Below are positions 33,679-45,092 of a DNA stretch of 64,000 nt, piece after piece (position 1 is the first letter of the stretch; every line of letters starts with the position of its first letter). The stretch is from positions 19,441,346 to 19,505,345 of the forward strand of contig CM024766.1 of NCBI GenBank assembly GCA_014218235.1. Direction: 5' to 3'. The translations under genes and the position numbers were made by a program. Under the pieces are notes generated by a model, which saw only the letters and a list, made by a program, of their open reading frames with translations, did no database searches and had not been told where the DNA came from. The stretch is from Colocasia esculenta (taxonomy: Eukaryota; Streptophyta; Magnoliopsida; Alismatales; Araceae).

Positions 33679-36600
33679 TGTGACGGCCCTCGTTACACCG
33701 GTACGGTTCATACCGACCACGTCGTATAGCGAGTGCTGCCAGCCACAGTGGGACATTTACCAATGATAATACAGCTGAGATACACACGAATATACAACAG
33801 AGTAGCGGAAGTAAAAGAGAACTATCTCCAATCATTCATCATCCACATTAAACATACATGCAGTTGCAATTCACATAAAGGAACTAAAAAAATCCACATG
33901 ATTTAAATTTCTGAACTAGAGATACAAAATGTCCACATATTACATTCTTTTCATGATAATTCTAATACAATGTTTCAAGTACATACTATGAAGTACACAA
34001 TCACAAAGAACTCCAAAAACTAGCTAGTCTCCACGCTCGGAGTCCGTCTCTGCTTTGTCCTCCAAAGGTACTGTGTCACCAACTATACCGGTATGCCGAA
34101 GCAAGGAGTGAGTCCAGGGATCCTCAGCAAGAACACTATTCATGATTACACGTACAAGTTCTAGTGGTTTCTACATGCACATTACAATTAGCAAAAATAG
34201 CATGCTTGTCAATTCGAGTTTTCAACCTATCATGAAAGTTCTACAACTTTATACATAACTCATGCTTTCAGATTTTTAAAATAAAATTCACCTATCACAT
34301 GGTCTCTATTCCATTCACTCATGAACTTTAATCTTTTAAAGAATCAAACATGAGAGTTATCGACATGGACAATTTACATACATGAACGGGGAACATAATT
34401 AGCACGGATCCCACATGTTCTTAAGTACATACCTAACTTTTTCACATGCTTTAGGTTGCTGATTTCACATGGTTCAATGGCTATAACTCTACACATGAAA
34501 GCTACAACGTTGCTTAAAACATACCATATAAACAATCCATCATGTTGTTTGCACACATACTCATTAGTTGTTCCACATGGTTCTAACATTCTTGCACACA
34601 TAACATGAGAATAATAACATGCATTTTATGAATTCACATGGTTTCAGATTTAGTCTCACATGGTTTCAATAACACATTTTACTATCTAGAATTCACATTT
34701 TCTTTCGCTAGTTTCCTCTTTTCACATGATTACACTTTACACATACACATTCACATGCACTTACACATTTACACATGGTCACATACACATTTCACATTAC
34801 ACTTTACACATATTTAGGTGCCGTGACACATAGTCAAACCACAAAGAAGGACACAAAACACATCACAACACATAGACGCCATCTAGGCAATACAATGGCG
34901 ACTCTTGGACTGCGCAGACCGGGAGAACAGTCTCCACCCTAACCAGTGGTACTTGTCCACCTCCAGGATTTCCCCCTAATGCCCTTAGGGTCACTTAACA
35001 CAATGAACTTTCTCAGGGGTACTTTTCTCTGATACAGTTCCACTGCCTTCTCGGAAGCAGTATCACATTGGCACAGTTACACTTTTACACATTTACCGTT
35101 TTACACATAGTTTTACACATAACTTTCCTCATTTCATTCACTTTCTCACTCACATGAACATTTCTATTTTCCCTAACATGGTACTACAGAATTTCAAGGT
35201 TTAACACACAGTAACACACTAATCATGCTGGGTTTAAACCAAATCTAATCACATTACGATCATATGTACGAATTATTCACATTCACATGAAAAACACATA
35301 ACCTTTTATTTACGGGTCCAAATGACCTGAACGTTAACCACATGCTGTTTTCTGGTTCATGATCATACTCCAAATTTTCAGATTTTTCTGAGCTACATAG
35401 AATTTACAGAAAATAAAACACCAAATTAGCATGCTATTAACAACTTAAGTTAACATGGGCTAACACATCTTGTAATTTAGCCACTTGCTGTTTTGTACAG
35501 AGACTACTAATATATGTATGATTTTAGAATACCACATTACCCTAATCATACATCTATCGATCAATTACCACAAACATTTTTGCAATGTTTTCATTTTACC
35601 GACCGTGCTTATTTACAAATTTCACAAGCATGGATAAATTTCTAAAATTGCAAACACATATGCTGACCACTTATCATGATCGAACCGAACTAAGGCATTC
35701 ACACTAATCTAAATCATGAATCATGGATTTTGCAAAATTGTCTACAAGTCATGCTCACAAGTTTACAAGATATCATTATCCCACATTCACCATCACATTC
35801 CACATTCATTCACCACACCACAACTAACCATATATATAGAGTATAAGCTTTACCATATATCCTCATCACGGAAAAACATACCGAAATTAATGCATAAGTG
35901 GGACAGAACAGCTCACTGTTCTGTCCAGAAGAACTAGGCGGCGGTCTCTGGCCGCTGACTCAGGGTCAGCGCATGGGTCGATGGACGCCAAGAAGGAACT
36001 GTGGCGTCCAGGGACCTTGCCGTCGAATCAGGTCTGTGCAGAAACACTAGACCCAATCTTGAATCTTGGGTGAAATGGAGGGTCTAGGACTCGAGGAAAA
36101 TTCATAAAATAAACAAAAACCACCTAGACTCATAAGGGGACACATAGATAGGTCACTTGCCTCTCTAAAATTCTCCAAGGGATTTATGGCTCGAAGAAGA
36201 CCTCCTTGGGCAGTTCCAAGAAGTTGCAGAAGTGCCTCCAAAGATCGCTTCCTCCGGGCTCCTGGGTGATCTCCACGCGAGGGGATGATGGAGAAGCCTT
36301 CTCCTTTGCTCCAGCTTCCTCCTTGTCGCGGTAGATCTCCAGATCAAGCTCCAAGGGACCGGATTTGGGGGTGCTAAGATGGGGTTTTCTCTCACAGACT
36401 CTCTAGGGTTTTTCTTTCTCTTTCTCCTCTTGCAAGGGTGTGAAATGAGAAGTGGGAGAGGCCAATTCGGGTTCAGACCATAAGGAGTGCCGCTCACCCA
36501 CTCACCATACCGATTTGACAGTCTTAGAGCGTTGGGGGACATCCCCCAATGGTTGCCATGCTTGTTTCAGAAGCTGCAGCCTCTGGTGCGACGCAGGCCA

Positions 36601-36936
36601 GAGAAGTTGGCGTCCAGATCGCTGGACGCCGGAGTTAATGCTGGCGTCCATGTCTGGACGCTGACACTGGCTCACGGCTTGGGCTGGACGCCAAGGTGGC
36701 CTTCGGCCAGAACCCTAATTTATGCAGAAAACATGCATACCAAGCTTATATACATGCATATGTACATGGTATAGTATCCATACTATCATTCAATACATAC
36801 ATTATTTATGTTTAATATAAACACATGCACACGTAATTACACTAATTAATGCATACGTAAATATGTACATACATACACAAGCACAAATACACACATAAAT
36901 ACAAAAAAAATACGACGGAAATTCGAGGGTCTTACA
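33679..36936 (-). repeat. 3' LTR of Tekay-type element (3258 bp)
   Basis: Minus-strand TGTAAGACCCTCGAATTT (36936) to GAGGGCCGTCACA (33679). It contains CACAT/ACACAT-rich low-complexity DNA (34720-34820), TGGACGCC/GGCGTCCA hairpins (35982-36010, 36609-36661) and a possible TATATATA box on the minus strand at 35831-35838. No gene inside. Confidence 0.92.
35982..36661. repeat. TGGACGCC/GGCGTCCA hairpin words in Tekay LTR
   Basis: TGGACGCCA (35982-35990) pairs with TGGCGTCCA (36002-36010). GGCGTCCAG (36609-36617) pairs with CTGGACGCC (36622-36630). GCGTCCA (36644-36650) pairs with TGGACGC (36655-36661). All arms are exact complements. The 5' LTR has the same set. Confidence 0.88.
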
Positions 36937-36974
36937 CCCTCTCCCCCTTAAAGAAACTTCGTCCTCGAAGTTAG
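36937..36974 (-). promoter_or_regulatory. polypurine tract and TTCGAGGACGAA motif of Tekay-type element
   Basis: The minus strand reads CTTCGAGGACGAAGTTTC, then TTTAAGGGGGAGAGGG abutting the LTR start TGTAAGACCC. Same arrangement as in G1. Confidence 0.85.
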
Positions 36975-36984
36975 AACGCATACT

Positions 36985-38576
36985 CAAAAAAGGGGGATAC
37001 TTCTCTTACCGCATCCTCAAGCTCCCACGTAGCCTCCTCACGTGGAGAAGTTCCGCCATATAACTTTCACCGACGCGATACTCTTGTTCCGGAGAGATGC
37101 TGAACCTTCCGGTCAAGAATGGCTATTGGTTGCTCGACATACGAAAGATCTGGCTGGATCTCCACTGGCTCATGACTAATCACATGAGACGGATCTCGGA
37201 CATACTTCCTGAGCATAGATACGTGGAATACCGGTGAATGTAGCCAAAGCCGGTAGGTATGCTAGCTGTACGCCACGTTGCCCAAACGTCTGAGAATCTC
37301 ATATGGGCAATGACTCTAGGGCTTAGCTTGCTATGCCTGCCAAATCTGACAACACCTCGAGTAGGCGATATCTTTAAGAAGACATGATCGCCAACCTCGA
37401 ACTCCAAATCCTTTCTCCTGTTGTCGGCATAACTCTTCTGCCTATCCTGTGCCGCAACAACAGCTTCCTGATAAGCTGAATCTTATCCGAAGTTTCCCTA
37501 AAAACTCCGTCCGATCAGTGCCTATCACCAGTCTCCTCCCCAACAAAAGGAGATCTGCAGGGCCTACCATACAACGCCTCGAATGGAGCCATTCCATACT
37601 AGCATGAAAGCTGTTGTTGTATGCGAACTCCACAAGAGGTAAATGACGCTCCCAATCATCCTTCCAATCAGAACACACGCTCTCAACATGTCCTCGAGCA
37701 TCTGGTAGTCCTCTCGGACTATCCATCGGTCTGGGGATGAAACGCCGAACTGAGCGTAAGCTCCGAACCTAACGCATCCTGAAGACCCTTCCACAGTCTC
37801 GAAGTAAATCTCGGATTCTCGATCCGAATGACGACTTCGGCACACCGCAATCTAAGATACCGCTAACATACAATCCAGCCAAACTCTTACGACTGTTTCT
37901 TCTTCATAGGCAAGAAGTGAGCAGTCTTCGAGAATCTATCTACAACTAACCAAAATCGAGTCATTGCCCCTTCTAGATCGAGGCAAACCCGTAACGAAAT
38001 CCATAGTGACAGCTTCCCACTTCCATACGGGGATATTCCATCCTCTGCATAAGGCGGATGGTCGCTGCCGCTCGGCTTTCACCTGGACATACTAGACATC
38101 TAGACACATAATCCGCAACATCCTTTTTCATGCCGGACCACCAAAATGATCTCTTTAGGTCTTGATACATCTAGTGTTACCAGGTGAAGAGAATCGCGAT
38201 CTATGAGCCTACGCTAACACATGCTCACGGACATCTACTACGCTAGGGCACAAAACGCGGTGCTGAATCTAATCACAGCGTCCTCATCACGAGCAATGCC
38301 CGCCTTACCCACTAACTCTAACAATCTAGGATCGGCTTTTGCTGCTCAATCACCTCATCCAAGACTAAGGATCTAAGGGATAGCTGAGCTACAAAATCCT
38401 GACACAACGATGGCTCTAACTCGGTCATAGAGCACGCTGCATCCTCCACATCTTCCAATCCTACTGGAGCGAAGACCTTCTTTCTACTAAGAGCATCCGC
38501 TACGACATTCGCCTTTCCAGGATGATACTGAAGGTCGAAGTCCTAGTCCTTCAAGAACTCAATCCATCTTCTCTGC
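36985..38576 (-). pseudogene. pol: Tekay-type integrase and chromodomain-like tail, broken
   Basis: HHCC finger region MYQDLKRSFWWSGMKKDVAD then YVSRCLVC (38170-38080). Core fragments follow in shifting frames, such as VDRFSKTAHFLP (near 37930), GLQDALGSELTLSSAFHPQT (near 37770) and EALYGRPCRSP (near 37570). The C-terminal domain starts FEVGDHVFLKISPTRGVVRF (37400), then KLSPRVI. The chromodomain-like end reads ILDRKV, VKV-W and WEEATWELED, ending near 37000. Such a tail guides integration to chromatin in chromoviruses. Confidence 0.82.
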
Positions 38577-38577
38577 C

Positions 38578-39677
38578 TCAAGAACTCAATCCATCTTCCT
38601 CTGCCTCAAGTTTAATTCCTTTTGGGAGAAAGATACTCAAGCTCTTGTGGTCGGTAAACACCTCAAATCTGACACCATAAAGATAGTGCCTCCAGATCTT
38701 TAGTGCATGAACCACAGCTGCGAGCTCCAAATCATGAGTCGGATAGTTCCTCTCATGCTCCTTCAACTGACGAGAAGCATAAGCCACTACCCTCTCTTGC
38801 TGCATGAGTACACAGCCTAACCAATCTGAGATGCATCCGTATAAATGGCAAAACCTTCTAGACCACTAGGCAATACCAATACCGGCAGAAGTAAGCTAGC
38901 CTTCAATAGCTAAAGCTACGCTCACATGCCTCAGACCATACAAACTTCTCACCTTTCTGGTCAGCTTTGTCAAAGGGGCGGCGATGGATGAGAAACCCTC
39001 AATGAATCGCCGATAATAACCAGCTAACCCAAGGAAACTACGAATCTCCGAAGGGGTCCTGGGAATCTCCCAATCCATAACTGCCTGGACTTTTGCTGGA
39101 TCAACTGCAACCCCCGCCGGAGATAACATGCCCGAGAAAATGAACCTCGCGTAACCAGAACTCGCACTTGCTTACTTGGCATACAGTTTGTGCTCACGGA
39201 GAACCTCTAAGACTAACCTCAAATGCTGACGATGTGTGGCCTCATCCGGAGAATAGACCAACACATCATCAATAAACACAACAACAAAGCTATCTAAACG
39301 GACTAAACACCCGGTTCATGAGATCCATGAACGCTGCAGGGGCGTTGGTCAATCCGAAAGGAAGAACCAAAACTCATAATGTCCATAACGGGATCTAAAT
39401 GCCGTCTTGGACACATCCTCACTCCTAATCCAAGCTGATGATAACCAGATCGCAAGTCAATCTTGGAAAAGACTGATGCATCCTGCAACTGGTCAAACAG
39501 ATCATCAATGCGAGGTAAGGGATACCTGTTCTTCACAGTCACCTGGTTTAGCTTTCTATAATCATGCACACCGAAGTGACCCGTCTTTCTTCTTGACGAA
39601 CAATACAGGTGCGCCCCCAAGGGAAACGCTAGGGCGAATGAATCCCTTATCGAGCAATTCTTGCAATTGCTCCTCAA
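38578..39677 (-). pseudogene. pol: Tekay-type reverse transcriptase and RNase H, broken
   Basis: RT blocks: DYRKLNQVTVKNRYPLPRID and DLFDQLQDASVFSKIDLRSGYHQL (39580-39440). VYSPDEA-type residues follow the YVDD region near 39260 in broken frames. Next: VDPAKVQAVMDWEIPRTPSE, IRSFLGLAGYYRRFIEGFSS (39100-38990). RNase H: RVVAYASRQLKEHERNYPTH, DLELAAVVHALKIWRHYLYG and FEVFTDHKSL (38800-38630). There is also a short local duplication (AAGAACTCAATCCATCTT at about 38554 and 38580). Frames change about every 200-400 nt. Confidence 0.85.
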
Positions 39678-39678
39678 C

Positions 39679-40524
39679 TCAACTCGCTAATTCTGCAGGG
39701 GCCATCCGATATGGGGCCTTCGAGATAGGAGAGGTGCCTGGAAGCAACTCTATAGTGAACTCTATCTCTCTATCCGGTGGCAATCCAGACAAGTCATCGG
39801 GAAAGACATCTGGAAATTCCTGCACCACATCGATCTCCGCAAGAGTCAGTGACGAACTAGCATCGGGTACTAGCATAACGCTGGCAAGAAATGCGTCACA
39901 GCCCTTGTTCACCATGCGCATCGCCTTCATGGCAGAGATGACTAACTTTCCCGCTAAGTTCTTTGGCAAGGGATGAGAGAACTCGTCCTCGCCAGGAATG
40001 CGGAAAACAATCTTCTTCCTACGACAATCCACTAACGCATAGTGCTCCTCTAGCCAATCCAGACCAAAGATACAATCATAGTCCTTCATCTTTAGCAAGA
40101 AGAAACACCCATCTAGGAATCTATCCTCAATGCACACAGGTAACGACGGAATGCACTTCCTAGTCGATACCGTACCCGCAGGGTGCACAGACAAAGGGAC
40201 CTCTAACTCCTCAGACTCTATGCCTGACTCTAGGGCTAACTGCCTAGCGAACCGCTCGGAAATGAACGAGTGAGTAGCACCCGTATCAAACAAAACCCGA
40301 GCGTGCACACCAAAAAGTAAAACTGTACCTTCGGTGACATGCTCCGCCTGCTCGGTGTCCTCACGAGCTAACGCAAACACTCGAGCTGGGGCTCGAGGCC
40401 TTCCGGGTCGTCCTGTAGCTGGCGCGGCTGCCGCTACTGCTGGTACTGGCGCTCCTCGCTGAGCTCCATGCTGAAGCCTTGGGCAGTCCTTGATCTTGTG
40501 GTCACTGCTCCCACACTTTAGCAT
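39679..40524 (-). CDS. Tekay-type zinc knuckle and aspartic protease
   Basis: The open 281-codon frame starts in the nucleocapsid knuckle (CGSSDHKIKDC; its first Cys is lost to a frame problem upstream). A Pro/Ala linker follows, then retropepsin with active site LFDTGATHSFIS (near 40290-40255), later YDCIFGLDWLEEHYALVDC, and the pro-RT linker ending DVFPDDLSGLPPDREIEFTI and KAPYRMAPAEL. The following RT is in another frame. Protease would process Gag-Pol. Confidence 0.88.
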   Translation of the reverse strand: MLKCGSSDHKIKDCPRLQHGAQRGAPVPAVAAAAPATGRPGRPRAPARVFALAREDTEQAEHVTEGTVLLFGVHARVLFDTGATHSFISERFARQLALESGIESEELEVPLSVHPAGTVSTRKCIPSLPVCIEDRFLDGCFFLLKMKDYDCIFGLDWLEEHYALVDCRRKKIVFRIPGEDEFSHPLPKNLAGKLVISAMKAMRMVNKGCDAFLASVMLVPDASSSLTLAEIDVVQEFPDVFPDDLSGLPPDREIEFTIELLPGTSPISKAPYRMAPAELAS

Positions 40525-41092
40525 CTACCCGCTACTAACCAACACTCGGACCACCATGTGTCTTCCCACAATGGGGACACTCCTTCTTCGCACCGGGGGA
40601 ACGTACAGAGGGTACCTGATAGTTGCTGGCTGTCATGGTTTCTGCGGTGTCTGGTACACCGTTTTCCTCTTATCTTGCCGCTGGAAAGGATGCCGGCGCC
40701 TCTTCTGCGAAGCCTTCTTCTCCTCCAGATATTGTTCCATTTCTCCCTCCTGTCTGCAGGCTGCGCTGAGGCCTTGTCTAGCGTGCGGTGGTCGAACGCC
40801 ACGAGCCTCGTCCTCAGATGGTTTGAGACCCATCACGAATTTCTTGGTCTTCCTGCGCTCATCCTCTACTATATGCGGTGCATATTTAGAAAGTTCAGAA
40901 AACCTTGCCTCGTATTCCAGGACGGTCATTGATCCTTGCGTCAGGGAGAGGAATTCTTGCTCCATCTTGTCCTGGATGTGCTCGGGACGAACTTGGCTCG
41001 GAAGAGCCTCCGAACGCGTCCCATGCCACATCTACTGCTCCGTCCTCGAAGCGCGTACGCAGTAGGGAGGACCACCATACATCAGCTCTCTC

Positions 41093-41167
41093 CTGCAACA
41101 CACCTTCATAAGCACTACTAACAATTCTAACTTAACAAACAACACATATAAGCATAACTAAGCATAC
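41093..41167 (-). other. apparent intron 2 in Tekay-type gag (75 nt)
   Basis: Minus-strand donor CTACAG|GTATGCTTAG and acceptor GTGTGTTGCAG|GAGAGAGC. It splits ATYMLQ from ERADVWW, two halves of a well-known contiguous gag block. The body is T-rich with in-frame stops. Confidence 0.75.
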
Positions 41168-41359
41168 CTGTAGCATGTAGGTGGCTAAGGTCACCTTGTC
41201 CTCGTCAGGACACCTGATAGCTCGGAAGATTTTCTCGGTCTCCCTCATCCAGCTTTCTGCCAATAGCGGATCACTCTCCCCCTTAAAAGAGGGTGGGGTC
41301 ATCCTCTTGAATCGCTCCATGATGGAAGGTCCACCATGGTCCTAAGCTGGGGCCTGAGC

Positions 41360-41444
41360 CTGCTACATTAACAACAAGCAATATACTAAACACAATATCA
41401 TACAATTCAAATAGCAGACTACTTAGTTTGTTTTATTATTTTAC
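41360..41444 (-). other. apparent intron 1 in Tekay-type gag (85 nt)
   Basis: Minus-strand donor CAA|GTAAAATAATAA, then a T-rich body, then acceptor TTAATGTAGCAG|GCTCAG. Both flanks are gag-like coding DNA, and the body has stops in the gag frame. Confidence 0.65.
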
Positions 41445-41815
41445 TTGGGCCTCCAACTGGGCCTGGAGTGCTGCCTGGGTGTGTGCCTGTCTGCATGGCC
41501 TGCACCAGACCTTCCATGAAATACTCCATAGTCCACAGGCGGTGGGGGAAGCACAGGGCCCGCGGTGGCTGGGGCCTGTTGCTCCGCCTGATCATCACCC
41601 TCTGCTCGTCGTCGCGAGCTGGCGCACCTCCACGTCGTCCACGGGAAGCCATGGCTTAATAAAATTTCAGCCACCATTAGAGCTAGGTTACTAAAGTTTC
41701 TAACCATTTCTTATCTATTTTTCACTTCTCATTAGTGTTTTCTACACATGTGGACATATTTAGCATGCAATGGGGATGATGACTTAGGTTATCACATGTG
41801 TAATCTCAACCGGTC

Positions 41816-41827
41816 GCTCTGATACCA
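41816..41827 (-). other. primer binding site of Tekay-type element (initiator tRNA-Met)
   Basis: The minus strand reads TTGGTATCAGAGCGACC five bases inside the LTR; exact TGGTATCAGAGC. Confidence 0.92.
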
Positions 41828-41832
41828 ATCTC

Positions 41833-44800
41833 TGTGACGGCCCTCGTTACACAGGTACGGTCATACCGACCCACGTCGGTATAGCGAGTGCTGCCAGCCA
41901 CAGTGGGACATTTACCCAACGATACATACAGCTAGATACACGCGAATATACAACAGAGTAGCGGAAGTAAAAGAGACTATCTCCATTCATTCATCATCCA
42001 CATTAACATACATGCAGTTGCAATTCACATAAGGAACTAAAAAATCACATAATTTAAATTCTGAACTAGAGAATACAATGTCCACATATACATTCTTTTC
42101 ATGATAATTCTAATACAATGTTTCAAGTACATACTATGAAGTACACAATCACAAAGAACTCCAAAAACTAGCTAGTCTCCACGCTCGGAGTCCGTCTCTA
42201 CTGCCTCCTCCAAAGGTACTGTGTCACCAACTATACCTATACGCCGAAGCAAGGAGTGAGTCCAGGGACTCAGCAAGCAACACTATTCATGATATACACG
42301 TACAAGTTCTAGTGGTTTCTACATGCACATTACAATTAGCAACACATAGCATGCTAGTCAATTCGAGTTTTCAACCTATCATGAAAGTTCTACAACTTTA
42401 TACATAACTCATGCTTTCAGATTTTTAAAATAAAATTCACCTATCACATGGTCTCTATTCAATTCACTCATGAACTTTAATCTTTAAAGAATCAAACATG
42501 AGAGTTATCGACATGGACATTTACATACATGAAAGGGGAACATAATTAGCATGGATCCCACATGTTCTTAAGTACATACATAAATTTTCACATGCTTTAG
42601 GTTGCTGATTTCACATGGTTCAATGGCTATAAATCTACACATGAAGCTACAACGTTGCTTAAAACCATATAAACAATCCATCATGTTGTTTGCACACATA
42701 CTCATTAGTGTTCCTACATGGGTCTAAACATTCTTGCACACATAACATGACAATAATAACATGCATTTTCTGAATTCACATGGTTTCAGATTTAGTCTCA
42801 CATGGTTTCAATAACACATTTACATATCTAGAATTTCACATTTTTCTTTACACTAGTTTCCTCTTTTCACATGATTACACTTTACACATACACATTCACA
42901 TGTCACTTACACATTTACACATGGTCACATACACATTTCACATTACACTTTACACATATTTAGGTGTCGTGACACATAGTCCAAACCACCAAAGAAGGAC
43001 ACAACACATCACAACACATAGACGCCATCTAGGCAATACAATGGCGACTCTTGGACTGCGCAGATCGGGAGAACAAGTCTCCACCCTAACCAGTGGTACT
43101 TGTCCACCTCCAGGATTTCCCCTAATGCCTTAGGGTCACTTAACACAATGAACTTTCTCAGGGGACTTTTCCCTGATACAGGCTCCACTGCCTTCTCGAA
43201 GCAGTATCACATTGGCACAGTTACACTTTTACACATTTACCGTTTTAACACATAGTTTTTACACATACTTTCCTCACATTCACTTTCTCACTCACATGAA
43301 CATTTCTGTTTTCCTAACATGGTACTACAGAATTCAAGGTTTAACACACAGTAACACACTAATCATGCTGGGTTTAACCAAATCTAATCACATTACGATC
43401 ATATGTACGAATTATTCATTTCACATGAAAACACATAACTTTTTATTTACGGGTCCAAATGACCTGAAATTTTAACCACATGCTGTTTTCGGGTTCATGA
43501 TCATACTCCCAAATTTTCAGATTTTTCTGAGCTACATAGAATTTACAGAAAATAAAACACCAAATTAGCATGCTATTAACAACTTAAGTTAACATGGGTC
43601 TAACACATCTTGTAATTTAGCCACTTGCTGTTTTGTACAGAGACTACTAATATATGTATGATTTTAGAATACCACATTACCCTAATTCATACATCTATCG
43701 ATCAATTACCACAAACCATTTTTGCATGTTTTCATTTTACCGAACCGAGCTTATTTACAAATTTCACAAGCATGGATAAATTTCTAAAATTTGCAAACAC
43801 ATATGCTGACCCACTATTATTCATGATCGAACCGAAACTAAGGCATTCACACTAATCTAAATCATGAATCATGGATTTTGCAAAATTGTCTACAAGTCAT
43901 GCTCACAAGTTTACAAGATATCATTATCCCACATTCACCATCACATCCCACATTCATTCACACACCACAACTAACCATATATATAGAGTATAAGCTTTAC
44001 CATATATCCTCATCACGGAAAACATACCGAAATTAATGCATAAGTGGGACAGAACAGCTCACTGTTCTGTCCAGAAGAACTAGGCGGCGGTCTCTGGCCG
44101 CTGACTCAGGGTCAGCGGCATGGTCGATGGACGCCAAGAAGGAACTGGGCGTCCAGGGACCTTGCCATCGAATCAGGTCTGTGCAGAAACACAGACCCGA
44201 GCTTTGAATCTTGGATGAAATGGAGTGTCTAGGACTCGAGGAAAATTTCATAAAAATAACAAAAACCACCTAGACTCATACGGGACACCATAGATAGGTC
44301 ACTTACCTCTCTAAAATTCCTCCAAGGGATTTATGGCTCGAAGAAGACCTCCTTGGGCAGTTCCAAGAAGTTGCAGAAGTGCCTCCAAGATCGCCTTCCT
44401 CCGGGCTCCTGGGTGATCTCCACGCCGAGGGGATGATGGAGAAGCCTTCTCCTTTGCTCCAGCTTCCTCCTTGTCGCGGTAGATCTCCAGATCAAGCTCC
44501 AAGGGACCGGATTTGGGGGTGCTAAGATGGGGTTTTTCTCACAGACTCTCTAGGGTTTTTCTTTCTCCTTTCTCCTCTTGCAAGGGTGAAATGAGAAGTG
44601 CGGAGAGGCCAATTCGGGTTCAGACCATAAGGAGAGCCCCTCACCCACTCACCATACCGATTTGACAGTCTTAGAGCCATTGGGGGACATCCCCCAATGG
44701 TTGCCATGCCTTGTTTCAGAAGCTTGCAGCTCTGCTGCGCATGCAGGCCAGAGAAGTTGGCGTCCAGATCGCTGGACGCCGGAGTTAGTGCTGGCGTCCA

Positions 44801-45092
44801 TGTCTGGACGCTGACACTGGCTCAACGGCGTGGGCTGGACGCCAAGGTGGCCTTCGGCCAGAACCCTAATTTATGCAGAAAACCATGCATACCAAGCTTA
44901 TATACATGCAATATGTACATGGTATAGTATCCATACTATCATCATGCAATACATACATTATTTATGTTTAATATAAACACATGCACACGTAATTACACTA
45001 ATTAATGCGTACGTAAATATGTACATACATACACAAGCACAAATACACACATAAAAACAAAAAAAAAATACGACAAATTCGAGGGTCTTACA
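41833..45092 (-). repeat. 5' LTR of Tekay-type element (3260 bp)
   Basis: Co-linear with 33679-36936 along its whole length, with the same hairpin words near 44127-44155 and 44759-44812. It differs from its partner chiefly by single-base gains or losses in homopolymers. Confidence 0.92.

Larger units (their letters stand above)
40525..41652 (-). pseudogene. gag: Tekay-type gag with two apparent introns
   Basis: The ATG at 41652 gives MASRGRRGGAPARDDEQ and a Gln/Ala-rich exon 1. After intron 1 (41444-41360): GGPSIMERFKRMTPPSFKGE, ESWMRETEKIFRAIRCPDED and LATYMLQ. After intron 2 (41167-41093): ERADVWWSSLLRTRFEDG, PEHIQDKMEQEFLSLTQGSM, YEARFSELSKYAPHIVEDER and a basic C-terminus. Gag codons flow across both introns. 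A TAG lies just after intron 1, and frame changes occur in exon 1, near 41030 and near 40800. Gag packages element RNA. Confidence 0.8.
33679..45092 (-). mobile_element. Tekay/Del-type Ty3/gypsy element, minus strand
   Basis: LTRs 33679-36936 and 41833-45092 (about 3.26 kb each), initiator-Met PBS, gag with two apparent introns, pol ending in a chromodomain-like tail, and a purine tract. Target duplication TAAAT (33674-33678) / TAACT (45093-45097). It interrupts the Tat pol between protease and RT. Tekay/Del assignment rests on LTR length, gag/RT style and the C-terminal chromodomain. It is the innermost insertion in the window, yet its LTRs differ by many 1-nt indels (see findings). Confidence 0.88.

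Noticed and set aside
34720..34820. CACAT/ACACAT-rich DNA as a telomere-like or satellite array
   Set aside because: Irregular, short, and present at the equivalent place in both Tekay LTRs, so it is part of the LTR.
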